Positions 23,424 to 31,816 of a stretch of 41,777 nt of DNA are shown here, one piece after another (within the stretch, counting starts at the first letter, position 1; each line of letters starts with the position of its first letter). The notes under the pieces were generated by a model, which saw only the letters and a program-made list of their open reading frames with translations, was not told the DNA's origin and did no database searches. The position numbers and the translations under genes were made by a program. Origin of the DNA: Flavobacteriales bacterium (GTDB taxonomy: Bacteria > Bacteroidota > Bacteroidia > Flavobacteriales_E > Vicingaceae); assembly GCA_029262875.1 (NCBI GenBank), contig JAJCYO010000124.1, forward strand, positions 1 to 41,777, read 5' to 3'.

Positions 23424-25473
23424 CTCCCATCACACATATATCATCGAGTTGATCGATGTCTCCTTTCCAATTTTCCATGGTCTCAGTTAAATGGATCAAT
23501 TGTTTATCCATTGTTTGATTCTGAATGGATAAAAACATTTTTTTAAATCGTTTGTACATGAATTTTTTTTCTTTCTCACCACCAAATTGATCTGCATATC
23601 CATCTGAAAATAGGTAAACAGCATCATCTTTACTCAATTGAAATTTATGGGATCGATACTTTTCTTTATTCTGCCCTCCTCCAATAGCCATCTTATTTGG
23701 TTTGATTTCATAAAATATAGAACGTTCATCTTCCATAATAAATTCTAATCCATCTATTTTATTTTGAGGTTTTCTTAAAATATACAAAGAATTATTTGCT
23801 CCAGAATACTCCAAGGTATTATTTGATTTGTCAACAGAACAGATTGAAATATCCATACCATCTCTAATCGATATAATATCATCATCTGGATTGCTATTTT
23901 TTCCTAATGCCTGATTTACTAACTTATTGAGTTCATCTAATATCTCTCCTGTGGATTCGACCCCTAAATCTTCCACTATTTTACTCAAGGAATTAGCACC
24001 GATTATACTCATAAACGCCCCTGGAACTCCATGCCCAGTACAGTCAACCACTGAAAAGAACAATTTATTTTCCGTTTCTTTTATCCAATAAAAATCTCCA
24101 CTAACAATGTCTTTAGGTCTATAATAGATAAATGATTCGTAATGCTGTTTTAGTATTGATTCTTCAGGCAAAATAGCATCTTGTATACGCTGAGCGTAAT
24201 TGATACTATCAGTTATGTCTTTGTTTTTCTCTTCTATTATTTCATTCTTACTTGATATCTCTTCATTTTGAACATTCAATAGCTTGTTGGTCTTCTTCTT
24301 TTGATTTAAACTATAAGCAACATAAACCACAACTAATAATGACAAACCTAATCCTATCCCTAACATTTTTTGCTGATTGGATTTCTTGTCCAATTCAGCC
24401 TTATCTAACTCTTTTTCAGCAATTAGCAAACTGTTTTCAGCCTCTTTTTTTTCTGTATCATATTTTGTTTGCATCTCCGCTATTGCTTCAGCATTCTGCT
24501 GACCATACAAAGTGTCTTTCCAATCTGCATAAAGCTGCGTATATTCAAGTGCTTTACTCGTGCTCCCCATTTGAGTGTATGTTTCAGAAAGCCCCTTATA
24601 AGCTATCATAATAGACTCTGTAGCATCCAATTCTTTCGCTATTTCTAATGATTTTAAATTAAACTCTACCGCTTTTTCATATTCTTTCATCGCAATATAG
24701 ACATCAGCAATATTCAAATATGCTGTATGCAACGCAGTTTTATCATTCAATTCTATTTTTATGGTTATAGATAATTGATGAAATTTTAGAGACTTATTAT
24801 ATCGATTTATATGTTTAAGTCCAACTGCTCGACTACCATAAAGTGAAGCAACCATACTTTTATTATTCAATGGTTTAACTATTTTCATAGCCTTTTCATA
24901 ATAAATCATTCCTTTATTATAATCTGCATTAAAGAAATAATAATCAGCCATACTACTATAACTTATTGCTGCTGATTCCATATCTCCTCTTTGCTCCTCT
25001 AATTTAACTGCTTGTTCTAAATATTGAAATCCCTTTTCCGTTTCTCCCTTGAAATCATATAATGAACCAAGGTTGTATAAGGTATTAGCCATCATATTAG
25101 TATCTGTAATTTCTTCTGCCACTTTGAGTGACATTAAATAATATTTTAAAGCTTTTTCATATTTATCTAAAAAGAAATAAGCATTCCCTACATTATTCGC
25201 ACTCTGTGAAATATTTTGTTTTGTTTGTCTACTTTCATTTTTAATAGTTTTCGAAACTTTTAAAGCTTCTTGAGCATATTTTAATGCCTTGTTATAGTCT
25301 GTAGAGTATTGCTCACTAAATAGTTCGTTTAACAATTTAACTTTCTTTGATTTACTCTGTTCTGTCGCAAGTAAATCATTCAAGCTATCAAGAACCGTTT
25401 TTTCAGCAAAAATAGTTCCTCCACATAAAAAAAAGAAAGAACATAATAATAAAATATAGCGACTTAAGTTCAT
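23413..25473 (-). CDS. TPR - membrane segment - SpoIIE/PP2C phosphatase, copy 1
   Basis: A 686-residue putative signalling phosphatase. Order: signal peptide (about 1-23), about seven TPRs in the periplasm (30-330), coiled coil (340-365), one membrane helix (about 368-387, LGIGLGLSLLVVVYVAYSL), cytoplasmic coiled coil (390-440), SpoIIE-type PP2C domain (455-686). The last has YRPKDIVSGDFYWI, VDCTGHGVPGAFMS and YLFSDGYADQFGG with the metal-binding Asp residues intact. Such proteins are expected to sense envelope signals through the TPRs and dephosphorylate an anti-sigma antagonist, but no such partner is nearby. It is paralogous to the gene at 26009-28123. A possible promoter (TTG-N18-TATCTTTA, 25511-25483) fits with one mismatch. 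Confidence 0.9.
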   Translation of the reverse strand: MNLSRYILLLCSFFFLCGGTIFAEKTVLDSLNDLLATEQSKSKKVKLLNELFSEQYSTDYNKALKYAQEALKVSKTIKNESRQTKQNISQSANNVGNAYFFLDKYEKALKYYLMSLKVAEEITDTNMMANTLYNLGSLYDFKGETEKGFQYLEQAVKLEEQRGDMESAAISYSSMADYYFFNADYNKGMIYYEKAMKIVKPLNNKSMVASLYGSRAVGLKHINRYNKSLKFHQLSITIKIELNDKTALHTAYLNIADVYIAMKEYEKAVEFNLKSLEIAKELDATESIMIAYKGLSETYTQMGSTSKALEYTQLYADWKDTLYGQQNAEAIAEMQTKYDTEKKEAENSLLIAEKELDKAELDKKSNQQKMLGIGLGLSLLVVVYVAYSLNQKKKTNKLLNVQNEEISSKNEIIEEKNKDITDSINYAQRIQDAILPEESILKQHYESFIYYRPKDIVSGDFYWIKETENKLFFSVVDCTGHGVPGAFMSIIGANSLSKIVEDLGVESTGEILDELNKLVNQALGKNSNPDDDIISIRDGMDISICSVDKSNNTLEYSGANNSLYILRKPQNKIDGLEFIMEDERSIFYEIKPNKMAIGGGQNKEKYRSHKFQLSKDDAVYLFSDGYADQFGGEKEKKFMYKRFKKMFLSIQNQTMDKQLIHLTETMENWKGDIDQLDDICVMGVKI
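23426..23553. repeat. Direct repeat A, copy 1 (3' end of TPR-SpoIIE gene 1)
   Basis: 128 bp that match 26022-26149 in the same orientation with one mismatch (G versus A in GATCGAT[G/A]TC). Similarity continues at a lower level through the phosphatase and coiled-coil regions up to about 24500. Confidence 0.95.
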
Positions 25474-25482
25474 AACTAAAAT

Positions 25483-25511
25483 TAAAGATATAATTTTTTA
25501 GAGTTTAACAA
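25483..25511 (-). promoter_or_regulatory. Possible promoter of TPR-SpoIIE gene 1
   Basis: Minus strand TTG (25511-25509), an 18-nt spacer and TATCTTTA (25490-25483), one base off TAnnTTTG; the ATG is at 25473. Confidence 0.35.
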
Positions 25512-25550
25512 TTTTTTATTTATTTTTAGTTAAAATTAAACTAAATCAAA

Positions 25551-25859
25551 ATGGCTGAAAAAAAAGAAAAAAAAGTTAAATCAAAAGTTGATACTACTGA
25601 AAAAATTAGTGGCGATATTGATACTTTGTTAAACGACATGTCAAAATTATCATTAGATAAAATAACTAATGGAAAAATGAAGATAAAAGTTGTAAAGGAA
25701 AACGATGTAATAACTAAAGATGAACTTGTAATTACTGGCATCTTAAGTGAAGAACATAAAGCGTCCGCTACTAAAGCTAAAGAACACGCTCACACAACTC
25801 TAAAGGCAGTTACAGATGGAGAAATTAAAATTGAATTTGAATCTGAGTTAGAAATCTAA
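25551..25859 (+). CDS. Small charged cytoplasmic protein of unknown function
   Basis: A 102-residue protein with no signal or membrane segment, starting MAEKKEKKVKSK and ending in an acidic EIKIEFESELEI. The middle is a helix (about 20-35, DIDTLLNDMSKLSL) and an alternating region (GKMKIKVVKENDVITKDELVITG) that suggests beta strands. I do not recognise a family. It is divergent from TPR-SpoIIE gene 1 across 77 bp and sits between the two paralogous phosphatase genes; a terminator closes it. A seven-base inverted repeat (TTTAGTT 25525-25531, AACTAAA 25539-25545) lies just before its ATG. It could be a partner or substrate of the phosphatase, on position alone. Confidence 0.8.
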   Translation: MAEKKEKKVKSKVDTTEKISGDIDTLLNDMSKLSLDKITNGKMKIKVVKENDVITKDELVITGILSEEHKASATKAKEHAHTTLKAVTDGEIKIEFESELEI

Positions 25860-25884
25860 TTCAAAAAATATTTTTCTAAAAATT

Positions 25885-25916
25885 AAAAAAGGCTAATGAA
25901 AATATTAGTCTTTTTT
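25885..25916 (+). terminator. Terminator after the small charged protein gene
   Basis: Arms A6GGCTAAT (25885-25897) and ATTAGTCT6 (25904-25916), with one G-T pair and a GAAAAT loop. Confidence 0.8.
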
Positions 25917-26008
25917 GCACTTCATTTTCATATCGCTTTATGTTATTTTTCTAAAAAATATTTAGTTAGTTTTCTGAGCACTATTACTCCTCTTCCAATC
26001 ATAGCCAT

Positions 26009-28123
26009 CTATAGACGAACCCCCATCACACATATATCATCGAGTTGATCGATATCTCCTTTCCAATTTTCCATGGTCTCAGTTAAATGGATCAATTGTT
26101 TATCCATTGTTTGATTCTGAATGGATAAAAACATTTTTTTAAATCGTTTATACATAAACTTTTTTCCCTTTTCTCCTCCAAACTGATCGGCATAACCATC
26201 TGAAAATAGGTAAACCGTATCACTCTCATTCAATTGAAATCTATGCGACTGGTACTTTTCTTTATTCCGTCCTCCACCAATAGCCATCTTATTAGGCTTT
26301 ACCTCATAGAAGATGGCATTTTCATCTTCTAATATAAATTCTAAGCCATCAATCCTGTTTTGAGGCTTTCTTAAAATATAAAGCGAATTGTTTGCTCCAG
26401 AATACTCTAAAGTAGCGTCTGATTTATTGATAGAACATATCGAAATATCCATTCCATCTCGTATAGACAGGACTTCATCATCAGAAATTTGTTCCCTCCC
26501 CAATGCCTTATTTACCAACTTGTTTAGCTCATCCAATATTTCACCAGTTGTTTCAATCTTCAAATCTTCTACGATCTTATTTAAGGAGTTGGACCCTATT
26601 ATACTCATAAACGCCCCTGGAACTCCATGGCCAGTACAGTCAACCACTGAAAAGAACAATTTATTCTCTGTTTCTTTTATCCAATAAAAATCTCCACTAA
26701 CAATGTCTTTAGGTCTATAATAGATAAACGATTCGTGATGTTGTTTTAATATTGATTCTTCAGGCAAAATAGCATCTTGTATCCGTTGAGCATAATTTAT
26801 ACTATCTGTAATGTCCTTATTCTTCTCCTCAATGATGTCATTTTTTGTAGATATTTCTTCATTTTGTGCATTTAACAATTTGTTGGTCTTTTTCTTTTGA
26901 TTTAAACTGTAGGCAACATAAACCACAATAAGAAAAGCCAATGCCAAACCTAACAACAACATTTTCTGCTGGTTAGATTTCTTCTCCAATTCTACCTTAT
27001 CTAATTCCTTCTCAGCCAATAGCAAACTGTTTTCGGCCTCTTTTTTCTCTGTATCATACTTTGTTTGCATCTCTGCTATTTGTTCTGACGAAGTCTCATT
27101 GTAAATACTATCCTTTAAATTAAAAGCAATTTTAAAGTGTTCATAAGCCAATTGATAATTCCTATTACTGTAAAAAGCCATCGCTAAACTCTGATTAGAA
27201 TTTAATATGGACTTCTTATCTTCAGATAAATTAGCATTTTTAACCGCTTTCTTACCATATATCAATGCATTTGTAAAGTCATTTTTCACAGAATAGATTT
27301 CCGAAATATTACTATATATAGATGCTAACATTGCTACATCACCTTCATCTTCTTTAAGTTTTGCAGCTTTTTTAAAGTACATCAATGCCTTGTCATGCTC
27401 TCCCTTAGTCTGATAAACAATTCCTATATTAGAATAATGTGTCCCAGCTTTTTGTTCTACTTCATTTTTTATTAAAAGGTCTACCGCTTCAAAATAACTC
27501 TCTAACCCCTTCTCTACATTACCCAAAGCAACATAACACAAGCCCATATCCCCTAAAGTTGATGCCTCCTGCATTTCCCTTCCTGCCTTTTTTTCAATTT
27601 CATATACTTGAGTAAAATATTTCAGTGCCAATTTATGGTTTCGCATATAGTAATAGGTCCCAGCTAATCCTGACAAACTAACGGATATACCTGAAGTATC
27701 ATTTATAGATTCCTTAGCCTTTAATGCCTGTAACATAAAAGATATCGATTTTTCATAATTACTAAACCCTTGATAGAGGTAAGCTAAATTGTCATAGTAG
27801 TTAATCTTAGCCAAATCGTTATCAAGGTTTTCAACAAAGGTTCCTTGCAGTTTGGCATATTTCATTGCCTTAGGTGGGTCCGAGTTAAAATAAATCCAGC
27901 ACAAGGCATTTGAAATTTTAGATTTTTCGAGGTCATCATTGGATTTCTCCAAGTGTTCTATCAGCTTCTCAATCGGTTGATTTCTAAGTTTAGAAACGCC
28001 ATCGGTATAATCCTCAACATGCAACAAAATGCTATCTATCTTAGAGTCATTTGAATAGACAAAATTTGCAGGCATTAAAGCCAACATTAGTAATATGATG
28101 AAGAGAGATTTTTTCGTATTCAC
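26009..28123 (-). CDS. TPR - membrane segment - SpoIIE/PP2C phosphatase, copy 2
   Basis: About 704 residues, same layout as the gene at 23413: signal peptide (LFIILLMLALMPANFVYS), TPRs, coiled coil beginning KYDTEKKEAENSLL, one membrane helix (LLLGLALAFLIVVYVAYSL), cytoplasmic coiled coil and SpoIIE domain with VDCTGHGVPGAFMS and YLFSDGYADQFGG. The TPR half has diverged from copy 1 whereas the second half is nearly identical, so the two should sense different inputs but act through the same catalytic output. The start is uncertain: GTG at 28123 gives a standard signal peptide (MNTKKSLF); an in-frame ATG at 28171 adds 16 residues. A small gene (28240) is divergent from it, as with copy 1. Confidence 0.88.
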   Translation of the reverse strand: MNTKKSLFIILLMLALMPANFVYSNDSKIDSILLHVEDYTDGVSKLRNQPIEKLIEHLEKSNDDLEKSKISNALCWIYFNSDPPKAMKYAKLQGTFVENLDNDLAKINYYDNLAYLYQGFSNYEKSISFMLQALKAKESINDTSGISVSLSGLAGTYYYMRNHKLALKYFTQVYEIEKKAGREMQEASTLGDMGLCYVALGNVEKGLESYFEAVDLLIKNEVEQKAGTHYSNIGIVYQTKGEHDKALMYFKKAAKLKEDEGDVAMLASIYSNISEIYSVKNDFTNALIYGKKAVKNANLSEDKKSILNSNQSLAMAFYSNRNYQLAYEHFKIAFNLKDSIYNETSSEQIAEMQTKYDTEKKEAENSLLLAEKELDKVELEKKSNQQKMLLLGLALAFLIVVYVAYSLNQKKKTNKLLNAQNEEISTKNDIIEEKNKDITDSINYAQRIQDAILPEESILKQHHESFIYYRPKDIVSGDFYWIKETENKLFFSVVDCTGHGVPGAFMSIIGSNSLNKIVEDLKIETTGEILDELNKLVNKALGREQISDDEVLSIRDGMDISICSINKSDATLEYSGANNSLYILRKPQNRIDGLEFILEDENAIFYEVKPNKMAIGGGRNKEKYQSHRFQLNESDTVYLFSDGYADQFGGEKGKKFMYKRFKKMFLSIQNQTMDKQLIHLTETMENWKGDIDQLDDICVMGVRL
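26022..26149. repeat. Direct repeat A, copy 2 (3' end of TPR-SpoIIE gene 2)
   Basis: Partner of 23426-23553, 127 of 128 bases identical. Both copies encode the C-terminus of the phosphatase domain (ENWKGDIDQLDDICVMGV). Confidence 0.95.
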
Positions 28124-28239
28124 GTTCCTAAGATAGAAAAATCTGAATGTATTTCTTTGGAAAACCAGCATTTTTTTCTAAATTAGAAAAAATTTATTTA
28201 TTAATCTGTCTAGTGATAGACGCAAAAACGACATTAATT

Positions 28240-28473
28240 ATGGCTGAGCAAGGAGACATCATAAAATTACATCCTCCAATGAATAAAGGACAACACAATG
28301 GATCAGGAATGATTGTAACATTAACCGGAGAGGCACATGTTTTTCATACCCCAGGAGATAACAATAGTGTAGATTTAGCTGAAGGACAAACCGTTAACTT
28401 CACATTAAATTCAAATGGAAAGATAGATAGTGTAACAACTGGATTAGTAATTCCTCCTGGAGATGGTGGTTGA
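28240..28473 (+). CDS. Small protein, possibly OB/cold-shock-like
   Basis: A 77-residue protein (MAEQGDIIKLHPPMNKGQ start) with predicted beta strands: GMIVTLTGEAHVFHT, VDLAEGQTVNFTLN, KIDSVTTGLVI. The EGQ.V.F followed by a G.. VT strand recalls the end of a cold-shock domain, but the RNP motifs (KGFGFI, VFVHF) are not present, so this resemblance is weak. The open frame extends to 28147; I chose the ATG at 28240 because the upstream part is AT-rich and does not look coding. It is divergent from TPR-SpoIIE copy 2, with a short GTCTA-GTGA-TAGAC inverted repeat (28208-28221) in between, and is followed by a strong terminator. Confidence 0.72.
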   Translation: MAEQGDIIKLHPPMNKGQHNGSGMIVTLTGEAHVFHTPGDNNSVDLAEGQTVNFTLNSNGKIDSVTTGLVIPPGDGG

Positions 28474-28496
28474 TTAAGACAACTCAAATCATATAA

Positions 28497-28527
28497 AAAA
28501 AAGCCTCAACAATGTTGAGGCTTTTTT
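28497..28527. terminator. Strong terminator, probably bidirectional
   Basis: Arms GCCTCAAC (28503-28510) and GTTGAGGC (28514-28521), AAT loop, flanked by an A run and six T. It lies between the small plus-strand gene and the minus-strand gene ending at 28544. Confidence 0.9.
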
Positions 28528-28543
28528 AGTGCTATTGTTTGAC

Positions 28544-28945
28544 CTAATACTCTTTTAAAGCGTCTCTATACTCAAACATATCCTGTTTGTTAGTAGCATT
28601 TTCTCTATCTAACATTAACGACAATAAGTAGTCTAAACTCTCTACCCTATCATCATCATTCTTAATCTCATTTACAATCATTTCCACCTCAGGCTCTTCT
28701 TCACCTTCTTCTACTTCAGCAGCAATAGCTTCCTCTGGAGGTAATGGAATATTGAACGTTTTATTTTCTTCTAAATGTTCGTACGTTAATCGTGTTACTT
28801 TAGTTAAGGTAGGGTCCTTTTCTTCTAAAGCGTAAGGTCTTAATTCTTTTAAGCCTTTAACTAAAGCATCTACTTTTTTAATGCCATCTTTAGCCAATCC
28901 TTTTTGCAACTTTTCTATCAATTTATTTCCGTCAATACTTTCCAT
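28544..28945 (-). CDS. Acidic cytoplasmic protein of unknown function
   Basis: A 133-residue protein with no signal peptide or membrane helix. The N-terminal half is helical and basic-amphipathic (KLIEKLQKGLAKDGIKKVDA), the centre is very acidic (AAEVEEGEEEPEVE, about 82-95), and the C-terminus has a helix with LDYLLSLMLDRENATNK. I do not recognise the family. The ATG at 28945 is preferred to one at 28978 because the latter would add 11 residues of Asn/Thr-rich leader. It is convergent with the small gene at 28240 and head-to-head with the metallo-hydrolase gene (78 bp between starts). Confidence 0.75.
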   Translation of the reverse strand: MESIDGNKLIEKLQKGLAKDGIKKVDALVKGLKELRPYALEEKDPTLTKVTRLTYEHLEENKTFNIPLPPEEAIAAEVEEGEEEPEVEMIVNEIKNDDDRVESLDYLLSLMLDRENATNKQDMFEYRDALKEY

Positions 28946-29023
28946 GGTATTTGTTTTGTTTGCTTGCGAAATTATCAATCTTTATTTATTTTTCCATACG
29001 CTTAGCAAATTATTATCAAAAAA

Positions 29024-30016
29024 ATGAAAAGAAAATTTTTCACTGTATTATTGATAAGTCTATGTATTGCTTTAATAGGCTGTTCTGAGGAAGCTCCACC
29101 GCAAGAGGACATTTTAGTTCCAAAGAAAGACCTTACCCTAAAGAAAATAACAGAAACATCTCTTATTGTATTGGGCACCATCCAAGATGCTGGATCTCCT
29201 CAGATTGGCTGTACAAAAGCTTGCTGCAAACATTTATTTACAACTCCCGACTACAACAGAAAAGTAGTTAGTTTGGGTGTTATAGACCCCGAAAACAAAA
29301 AGAAATATCTATTTGAAGCTACTCCCGATTTTGTGGCACAAACAAACATGTTAAGCAATTACTGTGATTTCGAAACGAACGAAACTCCCGATGGCATTTT
29401 CTTAACCCATGCACACATTGGCCATTATACCGGCTTAATGTATTTAGGAAAGGAAGCAATGAATGCTGATAGTATTCCTGTTTATGCCATGCCTAAAATG
29501 CAAGATTTTTTAACAGAGAATGGACCATGGAGTCAATTGGTTACCAATAAGAACATTGCCATTCAGAAAATAGAACATCAAAAAGAAGTTATACTCACTG
29601 AACACTTAAAAGTAATTTCTTTTACCGTTCCCCATCGTGATGAATATTCTGAAACAGTAGGTTATTCCATTACAGGGCCTAACAAAAGTGCTTTGTTTAT
29701 TCCAGACATAGACAAATGGGAAAAGTGGTATATAGACATTTCAGATGCTTTATCTGCTGTAGATTATGCTTTTATAGATGCGACATTTTATGATGGTGAA
29801 GAAATAAACAATAGAGACATTTCTGAAATCCCCCACCCTTTTATCATTGAGAGTATGGATAAATTCAAAGACTTGCCTGCTTCAGAAAAAAATAAAATCT
29901 ATTTTATCCATTTCAACCATACCAACCCTGTAATTGATATGGAAAGCAAACAAGCTAAACAAGTTATTGAAAATGGTTATCACATTGCTCAAATAAATGA
30001 TATCTTTAAACTTTAA
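29024..30016 (+). CDS. MBL-fold metallo-hydrolase lipoprotein, PqqB-like
   Basis: A 330-residue lipoprotein (lipobox ALIGC, Cys20) with a metallo-beta-lactamase fold. Like PqqB it begins with GTIQDAGSPQIGCTKACC (about 51-68), with a Cys-rich segment, then the metal motif H129-A-H131-I-G-H134, then FTVPHRDEYSETVGY, FIPDID, and a late His in YFIHFNHTNP. The usual Asp of HxHxDH is Gly133 here, so one metal ligand may be missing or replaced. No other PQQ biosynthesis gene is nearby, so a PQQ role is unlikely; homologues of this kind in Bacteroidota are generally annotated only as MBL-fold hydrolases. A VOC protein follows after 52 nt. Confidence 0.88.
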   Translation: MKRKFFTVLLISLCIALIGCSEEAPPQEDILVPKKDLTLKKITETSLIVLGTIQDAGSPQIGCTKACCKHLFTTPDYNRKVVSLGVIDPENKKKYLFEATPDFVAQTNMLSNYCDFETNETPDGIFLTHAHIGHYTGLMYLGKEAMNADSIPVYAMPKMQDFLTENGPWSQLVTNKNIAIQKIEHQKEVILTEHLKVISFTVPHRDEYSETVGYSITGPNKSALFIPDIDKWEKWYIDISDALSAVDYAFIDATFYDGEEINNRDISEIPHPFIIESMDKFKDLPASEKNKIYFIHFNHTNPVIDMESKQAKQVIENGYHIAQINDIFKL

Positions 30017-30068
30017 ATGCAACTGAATAAATTGGATTAAACCAATTGGTGAAAAACACAATTATACT

Positions 30069-30482
30069 ATGAAAAAAGTAACAGGAGTTGGAGGTATATT
30101 TTTCAAATGCAAAGATCCGGACAACATGAAAAAATGGTACAAAACCCATTTGGGGTTAGATACCGATGAATATGGAACAAGTTTTGAATGGTTCCAAGGA
30201 GCAGACGCCACTAAAAAAGGACATACTCAATGGAGTCCTTTTCCTGATAACACCACCTACTTTGAACCTTCCCAAAAAGACTTTATGATAAACTACAGGG
30301 TTGAAGATATAGAAGGCCTGGTAAAAGAACTAAAAAAAGAAGGCGTAAACATTGTTGATGAAATTGAGTATTTTGAATACGGTAAATTTGTTCATATTTT
30401 AGATGCTGAAGGTAATAAAATAGAGCTCTGGGAACCAAATGACACGGAATATGATAAAATTGCAACAGGCAGAACTAAGTAA
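30069..30482 (+). CDS. VOC (glyoxalase/bleomycin-resistance fold) protein
   Basis: A 137-residue cytoplasmic protein with the paired beta-alpha-beta-beta-beta units of the vicinal-oxygen-chelate fold: GVGGIFFKCKDPDNMKKWYK at the N-terminus and YRVEDIEGLVKELKKEGVNI with FEYGKFVHILDAEGNKIELW at the end. The final Glu in IELWEP is the usual metal ligand position. Members include glyoxalases, dioxygenases and resistance proteins, so substrate cannot be assigned. It lies 52 nt after the metallo-hydrolase and may be in the same transcript. Confidence 0.9.
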   Translation: MKKVTGVGGIFFKCKDPDNMKKWYKTHLGLDTDEYGTSFEWFQGADATKKGHTQWSPFPDNTTYFEPSQKDFMINYRVEDIEGLVKELKKEGVNIVDEIEYFEYGKFVHILDAEGNKIELWEPNDTEYDKIATGRTK

Positions 30483-30527
30483 CTATTAATGATATAAAAC
30501 CAACCATTAAAAATAAACACCTTAATT

Positions 30528-30929
30528 ATGAGAACTACCTTAATTGTATTAATGAGCATCCTATTCACTTCAAATTGTATTGCTCAAGATGAAAAGTCGA
30601 CTATAGATGGCAAAAGCTTTACGCTGAAAGTTGTTGAGAAAGGCAGAATAGGTAAAGATGATAAAATGTCAGACGTTATCACCTTTAAAGATGGAAAGGT
30701 AAGTACTAAGTTTAGCAAAGACAATGGTTTTCCGGATGCAACCTATACTACTGAAAGTAAAGATGGCTTTGTTTCTACTATTATCAGTTTTAAAGGAAAA
30801 TGTAAGGGTAAAAAAGATAATTTGAGCTGGGAAGGTGTCATTAATGGTGATGAAATTGAGGGAACAGCCATTGTTAAACGTAAAGGTGCTATCAGAACCA
30901 TTTATGAGTTTAAGGGAGTTCTAAAGTAA
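30528..30929 (+). CDS. Small secreted protein, function unknown
   Basis: A 133-residue protein with a signal peptide (about 1-19, ending SNCIA). The mature part is beta-rich and basic (ITFKDGKVSTKF, VSTIISFKGKCKGKKDNLSW, IEGTAIVKRKGAIRTIYEFKG), consistent with a small beta-barrel or lipocalin-like fold. The alternating strand pattern with a GxVISF..KC... core is common among uncharacterised Bacteroidota envelope proteins. It lies 45 nt after the VOC gene. No catalytic motif is seen. Confidence 0.82.
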   Translation: MRTTLIVLMSILFTSNCIAQDEKSTIDGKSFTLKVVEKGRIGKDDKMSDVITFKDGKVSTKFSKDNGFPDATYTTESKDGFVSTIISFKGKCKGKKDNLSWEGVINGDEIEGTAIVKRKGAIRTIYEFKGVLK

Positions 30930-31019
30930 ACCAAGGGCTATCCATAAGTAGCTGATTAGTTAATAGTTAATTATGATTATTTAACATTAGTACGTGGATT
31001 TAAGGAGTACATTTACGTT

Positions 31020-31769
31020 GTGAAACTTTCTTACCATATGCTTATAGGGTATTTCTTACTCCTCTTCTCGTATAGCTTAACTGCCCAAACTAAGATTATT
31101 TCTGGGACAATTCTTAACGGAACTGACTCAACTCCTGTTGAATATGCACATGTGGTCAACTCCAATTCCTTGGTAGGCGTAGTAAGTGAAATTAATGGAA
31201 AGTTCACCATTGCTGCTAAAGCTTCCGACTCTTTACTCATTTCTGCAATAGGTTATGAAACACTAAAAATTGAAGCATCAAAAATTAAGACTATCATATA
31301 CGTGAAAAGAGCCATTTATTTTTTAGAAGAACACGCAGTACTTCCTTATAAAGATTTTGCCGAATTTAAAGAAGCTTTTGTAGAATTAGAGATTCCTGAT
31401 ACTGCCCGAAACAAAATCAATCAAAGCTTTGTTTTAAGTGCTGAAGAGTTAAAAATGTATGATGGATCACGAGGGTTTTCTGGAGGTATATCTGGTTTAC
31501 TGGGGAAATTTAACACCTATGTACAAGACAAAAAAAATTACGAAAGGTTATTGCAACGAGATAAATATGAGGCTTTACTGGCAAAAAAATTCAACCCAGA
31601 AATGGTTGGACGTGTTACAAGAATAAAACAAAATGAAACCATTTCTGATTTTATGGACTATTGCGATTTTACGGATCAGTTTATTCAATATTCTTCGGAA
31701 TATGATCTTGTTACTCGGATTTTAGATTGTTTTAAAGAGTACAATACCGTTGTTACTGCTCATAAATAA
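31020..31769 (+). CDS. Secreted carboxypeptidase-regulatory-like domain protein
   Basis: A 249-residue exported protein: signal peptide (about 1-22, GYFLLLFSYSLTAQ), then a CarboxypepD_reg-like beta domain (about 23-95, ISGTILNGTDSTPVEYAHVV and SLLISAIGYETLKI), then an alpha-helical region without known motif (about 105-249, LQRDKYEALLAKKFNPEMV). The first domain is the same type found at the N-terminus of TonB-dependent receptors, but there is no receptor barrel here. The start is GTG at 31020 or ATG at 31038; both leave a signal peptide. It is the first of a run of small secreted and lipoprotein genes. Confidence 0.85.
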   Translation: MKLSYHMLIGYFLLLFSYSLTAQTKIISGTILNGTDSTPVEYAHVVNSNSLVGVVSEINGKFTIAAKASDSLLISAIGYETLKIEASKIKTIIYVKRAIYFLEEHAVLPYKDFAEFKEAFVELEIPDTARNKINQSFVLSAEELKMYDGSRGFSGGISGLLGKFNTYVQDKKNYERLLQRDKYEALLAKKFNPEMVGRVTRIKQNETISDFMDYCDFTDQFIQYSSEYDLVTRILDCFKEYNTVVTAHK

Positions 31770-31816
31770 AATACCATAGCTCTTCCTGTTTACTTAATTT
31801 TTACTACCTTGCATTG

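Noticed and set aside
24252-24611. 119-codon open frame on the plus strand
   Set aside because: It is antisense to the TPR-SpoIIE copy 1 coding region, with no start signal or family.
28147-28239. N-terminal extension of the small gene at 28240
   Set aside because: These codons lie in the AT-rich divergent gap opposite the start of TPR-SpoIIE copy 2 and lack coding character.
29024-30016. PQQ biosynthesis gene pqqB
   Set aside because: The protein is a lipoprotein with an altered metal motif and no pqq gene is nearby.
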